The position numbers were made by a program, and so were the translations under genes. 11,262 nt of DNA. Origin: Clostridia bacterium. Lineage in GTDB: Bacteria; Bacillota; Clostridia; Oscillospirales; Butyricicoccaceae. The stretch lies in contig JAFYMQ010000126.1 of assembly GCA_017556565.1 (NCBI GenBank), positions 1 through 11,262 on the forward strand, read 5' to 3'. The number at the start of each line of letters is the position of its first letter. The stretch's first letter is position 1. The notes under the pieces are model-generated. The model was not told where the DNA came from. It saw only the letters and a program-made list of their open reading frames with translations, and did no database searches. Positions 7,296 through 11,262 of the stretch are shown here, piece after piece.

Positions 7296-7892
7296 TTAGT
7301 CTTCGTTATACTTTGACTGATTTTGCGCAAAAAAGTTCCCGTTTTTTATCAAAAAATTTTTTAATTTTTCGCGGGCCCTTGATATACGCGATTTTACCGT
7401 GCCCTGGCTGACCCCGAGAGCGTATGCTATCTCATCATATGACATGCCGTTGATGTCACGCATTATTATTGCATCCCGATGATCGCTGTCCAGCATGGTT
7501 ATTCCCCGGGCAATAAGCTCTCTTGTTTGCTTTTTCTCAAACTCATTCTCAGGATCAAACCGCAGGTCTGCTATCTCTGAAGTCGGCTCGTCGTCGTTAG
7601 TGCCCGAATCCAGCGACAGCTCATATATGTTGGTCTTTTTGGCAGTTGTATCATGGCAGACGTTCATGGTTATTCTGTATATCCACGTGGACAGAGTACT
7701 GTCACCCTTGAATCTGGGCAAAAACCTATAGACCCTCAAGAATACCTCCTGACATATATCAAGAGCGTCTTCAGGGTCTTGGGTGTAGCGCAGCGCCATA
7801 TTATATATCTTTTTCTCATAGGTTGTGACGATTTGCTCAAAGGCGTCTTTATTGCCTTTTTGCGCCAATGCCACAAGTTCCCGCTCGTTCAA
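7296..7892 (-). CDS. ECF-type RNA polymerase sigma factor (sigma-70 family)
   Basis: A 198-residue group 4 sigma factor. Region 2 covers about residues 19-85: the core-binding and -10 reading helices DALDICQEVFLRVYRFLPRF and STWIYRITMNVCHD. A charged linker (about 95-122) precedes region 4 (about 133-180) with the helix-turn-helix SYDEIAYALGVSQGTVKSRI that reads the -35 element. The start is TTG (7890-7892); AGGGGG 10 nt upstream supports it, and that site overlaps the end of dusB, whose stop is only 7 nt away. Translation is thus probably coupled to dusB. The target regulon is not visible in this window; autoregulation cannot be shown because I see no clear ECF promoter just before the gene. 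Confidence 0.95.
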   Translation of the reverse strand: MNERELVALAQKGNKDAFEQIVTTYEKKIYNMALRYTQDPEDALDICQEVFLRVYRFLPRFKGDSTLSTWIYRITMNVCHDTTAKKTNIYELSLDSGTNDDEPTSEIADLRFDPENEFEKKQTRELIARGITMLDSDHRDAIIMRDINGMSYDEIAYALGVSQGTVKSRISRAREKLKNFLIKNGNFFAQNQSKYNED

Positions 7893-7899
7893 GGTAATA

Positions 7900-8880
7900 T
7901 TACCCCCTCGGCTGCAAACCTTCTTTTATTGCGATGTCGCAAACGGTTCTCAGCTCATCAAGACTGTTTATCATAGATGCTTTTACTTTGAGTGTTTTTG
8001 CCCCGATCAGATTGCCCAAATACCACAGAGTATGCTTGCGCAGTTCGGCAATAGCTTTCTTTTCGCCTTTGTGCATACATGCGATCTCCGCCTGCTCCAA
8101 TAGCTGAGCCATAAGGCTCTCGCTTGTCAGTTCAGGCAGCGGCTTACCCTCAGCCAGCGCCGCACACTGGGCAAAAATATGTGGATTACCCTGCGCGCCA
8201 CGCGCGATCATAACAAAATCTGCATTGGTCTCCTGCAATATATCCATACACTCCTGTGCAGAAAAAGCGTCGCCGCTTGCAATAACGGGTACATTGACAG
8301 CATTCTTGACCGCTTTTATGACCGATCTGTCACTTTTGCCCGTATATAACTGCTCGCGTGTTCTGCCGTGCACACCTATCGCCTCAGCGCCGCCTGCCTG
8401 AGCCGCCAGAGCGACCTCGCAGGCATTGATATGCTCTGCATCATAACCTGCGCGGATCTTGACCGTAACAGGCACGTCAATGGCATTTTTGACAGCTTTG
8501 ACAATATCGTATACTCTGTCAGGGTCACGCATAAGCGCACTTCCCTCGCCGTTTTTGACTATCTTGGGCATCGGGCAGCCCATATTGATATCAATACCGT
8601 CTGCATGACTGATATCAAGAGCAAGACGCGCACCCTTGGCACATATATCGGGGTCACTGCCGAATATCTGGGCAAAGCATGGCCGATGATCATCGGCTAT
8701 ATCAAGCAGAGTTGCGGTCTTTTTGTCAGTGTAACACAGAGCTTTTGCGCTGACCATCTCGGTATAGGTCAAAGCCGCGCCCTGACGGGCACACACCGTT
8801 CTGAATGCATAATCGGTCACTCCCGCCATAGGCGCGAGGAAGAAACGATTATTAACTTCTATACGGTCAATAAACTTCAT
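7900..8880 (-). CDS. dusB: tRNA-dihydrouridine synthase (DusB type)
   Basis: A 326-residue FMN enzyme that reduces uridine to dihydrouridine in the D-loop of tRNA. The TIM barrel starts with FFLAPMAGVTDYAFR (13-27), then Q71 in AQIFGSDP, the catalytic Cys C102 in DINMGCPMPKIVKNGEGSAL (97-116), K141 in VKIRAG, HGRTREQ (171-177), and the FMN phosphate sites ASGD (201-204) and ARGAQGNP (226-233). The C-terminal helical domain (about 255-326) contacts tRNA. It matches the Bacillota DusB group in length and motif order. The ATG at 8878-8880 overlaps the capA coding end by 14 nt; its ribosome site (GGAG, 12 nt away) is weak, so it probably depends on coupling with capA translation. Confidence 0.97.
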   Translation of the reverse strand: MKFIDRIEVNNRFFLAPMAGVTDYAFRTVCARQGAALTYTEMVSAKALCYTDKKTATLLDIADDHRPCFAQIFGSDPDICAKGARLALDISHADGIDINMGCPMPKIVKNGEGSALMRDPDRVYDIVKAVKNAIDVPVTVKIRAGYDAEHINACEVALAAQAGGAEAIGVHGRTREQLYTGKSDRSVIKAVKNAVNVPVIASGDAFSAQECMDILQETNADFVMIARGAQGNPHIFAQCAALAEGKPLPELTSESLMAQLLEQAEIACMHKGEKKAIAELRKHTLWYLGNLIGAKTLKVKASMINSLDELRTVCDIAIKEGLQPRG

Positions 8881-10216
8881 CAGCTATTGCATCTCCAAGA
8901 ACAGTTTGAGCAAGATCCTGCAGGTACTTGAGCGACAGAGGCTCACTTGCATGTTTCCTGATGCCGTGGATGGCGGCCAGATCTTGTGTATATTCGCTCA
9001 AAAGATATATCTCATAATTTCTTGCGTTATCGTCATATTGGGTAACTGTGGGGATTATGCTGGATCTGGTACCGATAAGATTGTTATCAAGGTCAAACTC
9101 CAGCTCAACCTGCAGAATACCGCCAAGCATGGTATCCAGTCTGTGCTGATTGGATATAAAATTGCCGAGAGACCATGCACACAGGGTCTGATGGGTTCCG
9201 TCGGTGGATGTAAGCGTCTCAAGAGGCTCAAGAACGTGAGGATGTGTTCCAATTATCAGGTCAGTACCGTTATCGCACAGCAGCTGAGCCAGCTTGCGCT
9301 GATAAGAGGTAGGCTCGGTTGAGTACTCTTTGCCCCAATGCATGGAAACAATGAGATAGTCGCACAGAGGGCGCAGAGCTTTTACGTCGGCTTTCATCTT
9401 GGACTCAACGATCAGGTCTACTTTCCACTCGTTGCCCGCAGAAAGAGTGTATCCGTTCATATCATAAGTGTAGGACAAAAATCCGAAAGTAACACCGTTT
9501 TTCTCGATTATGATATTCTTATTGGAGTCTTCTTCGGTCAGATATGCACCCAGCACGGCCTCAAAATCACGGGCGTGAACATTGTTGAGGCAGGCTTCAA
9601 GACCTTCTTCACCTTTGTCGAGAGTATGGTTGCTGGCAAGATTGATAATGTTGAATCCTGCGTCGATAAGTGCATCGGCAACCTCGTCAGGCGCTTCCAT
9701 ACGGGGATATCCGCTGATTTTGCCGGTGAGCATTATCTCCTGATTGATAAATGCGATATCGGCAGCCGACGTGATATAAGCTATACGCTCGTAAATGGGC
9801 GAAAAGTCATAGCTGCCGTCAGCCTGCTCGGCGTCAAAAGATATAGTATTGTGGAGCAAATTATCACCGGCTGCAACGATTTTGACAAACTTGCTGGTCG
9901 CTACAGGCTCTTCGGGGATAACGGGATCTTCGGGGATAACGGGATCTTCGGGGATAACGGGCTCATAGGGTACGACAGGGTCTGTGGACGTATTATCATC
10001 GGGCACTGCCGGGTCAGATGTATTGTCGTCAGCAGGGGTATTCCCCTCTGCCGTTGTATCATCGGCAGGCTTATCCGCACCTCCCATATCATCTCCGGGC
10101 AAAGTATTATCGGTATTATCCTGCTGATTGGATGTATTATCGGGTATGGGCAGCTTTGTACATGCCGCGCAGGCTATCAGACAAGTAATCAATATAATTG
10201 CAACAGTATTTTTCAT
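8867..10216 (-). CDS. CapA-family (PGA_cap) metallophosphatase-like lipoprotein
   Basis: A 449-residue exported protein of the CapA/PgsA family. I use the ATG at 10214-10216 because it gives a signal peptide (MKNTVAIILITCLIACAAC) and has AAGGAAA just upstream; a longer frame opening with TTG at 10273 lacks both. The lipidated Cys is C16 (LIAC fits the lipobox best) or C19. Residues about 22-108 are a Asp/Asn/Thr/Pro linker with three VIPE-D/E-P repeats. The catalytic-type domain (about 110-449) has GDNLLHN (117-123), a NQE strand (158-160), LASNHTLDKGEEG (193-205), VSMHWGKEY, GTHPHVLEPLE (323-333) and SLGNFIS (349-355), the usual metal-site order. Proteins of this family act in poly-gamma-glutamate capsule systems, but stand-alone lipoproteins like this are widespread and their role is uncertain; no capB/capC neighbours are seen. 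Confidence 0.9.
   Translation of the reverse strand: MKNTVAIILITCLIACAACTKLPIPDNTSNQQDNTDNTLPGDDMGGADKPADDTTAEGNTPADDNTSDPAVPDDNTSTDPVVPYEPVIPEDPVIPEDPVIPEEPVATSKFVKIVAAGDNLLHNTISFDAEQADGSYDFSPIYERIAYITSAADIAFINQEIMLTGKISGYPRMEAPDEVADALIDAGFNIINLASNHTLDKGEEGLEACLNNVHARDFEAVLGAYLTEEDSNKNIIIEKNGVTFGFLSYTYDMNGYTLSAGNEWKVDLIVESKMKADVKALRPLCDYLIVSMHWGKEYSTEPTSYQRKLAQLLCDNGTDLIIGTHPHVLEPLETLTSTDGTHQTLCAWSLGNFISNQHRLDTMLGGILQVELEFDLDNNLIGTRSSIIPTVTQYDDNARNYEIYLLSEYTQDLAAIHGIRKHASEPLSLKYLQDLAQTVLGDAIADEVY
9911..9964. repeat. Three tandem 18-bp repeats inside the CapA-like gene
   Basis: The unit TTCGGGGATAACGGGATC occurs at 9911-9928 and 9929-9946 without change, and at 9947-9964 with one change (A to C). 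On the coding strand each unit gives six residues, VIPEDP/VIPEEP, in the spacer between the lipid anchor and the catalytic domain. The codons are identical, not only the residues, which points to recent duplication by slippage. Confidence 0.93.
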
Positions 10217-10244
10217 AACATTTCCTTTGTATGCGTTTTTATAT

Positions 10245-10273
10245 ATTCTACCATATACAGAAAGCTTATTCAA
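10245..10273 (-). promoter_or_regulatory. Candidate sigma-A promoter for the capA-dusB-sigma operon
   Basis: On the - strand TTGAAT (10268-10273) and TAGAAT (10245-10250) are separated by 17 bp, each close to consensus (four and five of six). Transcription would start near 10238, 22 nt upstream of the chosen capA ATG. It overlaps the last codons of the cca fragment. Confidence 0.55.
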
Positions 10274-10684
10274 TCCCGCCGCCCTAGATTGACTGCATAA
10301 CTTATAAGCTCATCCTTTGTATTGGCGCATTTTGACTCAATGACCGCATCAAGCAGCTCGTTAAGCAGGTGTCCTATCTCAGCACCGCAAAAACCGAGCG
10401 CCATAATATCGTTCCCGTTTACCGCAAGCTTTGATTTTTCCACGCAGGGTTTTTGGGCTATGATATCGCCGATCTTCTGCCTGATTATTTGAAGGTCGTT
10501 GATTCTGCCTCTGTACTCGGGTGCCTGAGACATATTATCCGCAGTCTTGATATCAACAAGTCTCAGCAGATCCTCCTGCCCAAGTTTGCCCAGCCAGCGG
10601 CGAATACTGCGCTCTCCGCAAAATATATCACTGTCATGCAGATATATAAGCTTGCATAATGATAGGATAATTTGTTTTCTATAA
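10270..10684 (-). pseudogene. cca: 3' fragment of CCA-adding tRNA nucleotidyltransferase, 5' end missing
   Basis: The - strand frame is open from 10701 down to TGA 10270-10272. An internal ATG (10531-10533) would give only 87 residues, but similarity clearly begins further upstream. Reading from about 10684, the residues run RKQIILSLCKLIYLHD, then SIRRWLGKLGQEDLL, an AD-M-SQAP helix, and the conserved tail LAVNGNDIMALGFCGAEIGHLLNELLDAV. This is the C-terminal tRNA-body/tail region of bacterial CCA-adding enzymes, about 138 residues of a protein normally over 400. The N-terminal nucleotidyltransferase head with its GxxD/DxD metal site is absent: the frame meets a stop at 10702-10704 inside a heptamer array, and unrelated, more AT-rich DNA follows. 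So the gene is truncated here, by rearrangement or by an assembly join. Confidence 0.8.
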
Positions 10685-10691
10685 TATCTAG

Positions 10692-10719
10692 TTCCTATTT
10701 CCTAATTCCTAGTTCCTAT
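10692..10719. repeat. Four tandem 7-bp repeats (TTCCTAN) at the cca breakpoint
   Basis: The units are TTCCTAT (10692), TTCCTAA (10699), TTCCTAG (10706) and TTCCTAT (10713), with no gaps; a degenerate fifth unit TATCTAG precedes at 10685. The array sits between the point where cca similarity ends and the stop codon of the rightmost gene (10726-10728), at the change in base composition. Confidence 0.9.
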
Positions 10720-10725
10720 AGCAAC

Positions 10726-11262
10726 TTATTTCTTCTTTGATTCAAGAAGATTGAACTTTGAAAGAGCGAATACACCTAAGATGCTTACAACAATTGTAAC
10801 AAAAAGAAGTGTACCTGCGCCAAGTGTTGGAACGAATACGAGAACTAAACAACCAACAAATAAAGGAAGAATTGAAATTCTCCAGAATTTGCGGAGATAT
10901 GATGCTAAGAGCGCTCCAAAGAGAGCAGGTGTAACTCTGTCAAATGCAGGAGCTAAAATTGATTCTGGGTCAGTAAGTTTTCCAAGGAATGGAGCAAATG
11001 CTAAAACACCAACAGCAATAATAACTGTAGTAACAATAGCAGAAACGCCAATAGCAATAGTAGAAATAACTTCGCCTTCTTCTGAGTTAGCTTTAACGTT
11101 AGCAGATTTCATAGCGTTAACACCGCAAGGAAGTTTAAGGTTTGTAATGTTACCTGTAACGAAACTTAAGTAAGTACCACCAGCACCAAGCATTGGTGTG
11201 TAAGTAATAACTTCAACAACTGCAGAAATCCAGAAAATTGGTAAAACTTTTAAAAGAGCAGA
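10726..11262 (-). CDS. Multi-pass membrane protein, family not recognised, partial
   Basis: The frame is open from the right window edge to TAA 10726-10728, 178 residues. The 5' end lies outside the window. It is strongly hydrophobic, with likely membrane segments around residues 3-22 (LLKVLPIFWISAVVEVITYT), 66-95 (ISTIAIGVSAIVTTVIIAVG and on), and two or three more over 125-170. Between the first two is a conserved-looking LGAGGTYLSFVTGNITNLKLP stretch with many Gly, Thr and Asn, and a polar loop NVKANSEEGE; it ends in a Lys-rich tail (ESKKK). This pattern suggests a transporter-like protein, but I cannot name a family. Compared with the rest of the window the gene is AT-rich and uses more A/T-ending codons, so it may come from a different source or be on a wrongly joined contig. 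Confidence 0.75.
   Translation of the reverse strand, partial: SALLKVLPIFWISAVVEVITYTPMLGAGGTYLSFVTGNITNLKLPCGVNAMKSANVKANSEEGEVISTIAIGVSAIVTTVIIAVGVLAFAPFLGKLTDPESILAPAFDRVTPALFGALLASYLRKFWRISILPLFVGCLVLVFVPTLGAGTLLFVTIVVSILGVFALSKFNLLESKKK

Noticed and set aside
9911..9964. CRISPR-like array
   Set aside because: The repeats are adjacent without spacers and are in frame within a coding region.
10217..10273. A longer CapA-like protein beginning at TTG 10273
   Set aside because: The ATG at 10216 has a ribosome site and starts exactly at a lipoprotein signal; the extra 19 residues overlap the likely promoter.
9338..10300. A 320-codon + strand open frame opposite the CapA-like gene
   Set aside because: It is the antisense of a well-supported gene, has no known domain, and its Gly-Asp-Asn repeats are just the other-strand reading of the VIPEDP repeats.
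10685..10725. Insertion sequence or attachment site at the junction
   Set aside because: No transposase, no terminal inverted repeat and no integrase is visible; only a short tandem array and a composition change.

Overview
The window looks like chromosome from an endospore-forming member of the Clostridia (Bacillota). The cotJABC spore-coat operon, strong AGGAGG-type ribosome binding sites, short intergenic gaps, TTG starts and simple hairpin/T-run terminators all point that way. Most of the window is of moderate GC content, clearly above typical low-GC clostridia. The last ~540 bases are visibly more AT-rich (about 38% in three lines I counted) and may not belong to the same replicon context.

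Layout. Positions 1-162 hold the 3' end of a + strand membrane-protein gene, closed by a bidirectional terminator (184-213). On the - strand follows cotJA-cotJB-cotJC (1317 down to 229), with 3-nt gaps. It diverges from a + strand operon: an N-acyl-D-amino-acid deacylase (1452-3029), uracil-DNA glycosylase ung (3049-3714) and a small nitroreductase (3716-4297). A 15-bp-stem bidirectional terminator (4299-4335) separates that operon from a convergent DUF2156 gene (5235-4345). The DUF2156 promoter lies inside a perfect 10-bp inverted repeat.

From 10273 down to 5325 lies one long - strand transcription unit: a CapA-family lipoprotein, dusB, an ECF sigma factor, its zinc-finger anti-sigma factor, and a lipoprotein with a transglutaminase-like fold. 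A candidate promoter (10245-10273) and a terminator (5325-5350) bound it. The last gene carries an in-frame TAG at codon 33, just after its lipoprotein signal peptide. Its transglutaminase-like domain also lacks the expected catalytic Cys and His. The CapA protein has a long Asp/Thr/Pro spacer containing perfect 18-bp tandem repeats. The sigma/anti-sigma/lipoprotein trio reads as an envelope-sensing module, and co-transcription with dusB and capA would link it to housekeeping and wall functions.

Upstream of capA is a C-terminal piece of a CCA-adding tRNA nucleotidyltransferase. Its reading frame stops exactly at a 7-bp tandem repeat array (TTCCTAN x4, 10692-10719). Beyond the array, composition and codon choice change, and an unrecognised multi-pass membrane protein runs off the right edge. 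This is either a rearrangement/insertion boundary or an assembly join.

I did not find a clearly new multi-gene defence or mobile system. The most notable points are the broken, catalytically degenerate transglutaminase-like lipoprotein behind the sigma/anti-sigma pair, the junction at the heptamer array, and the operator-like inverted repeat at the DUF2156 promoter.
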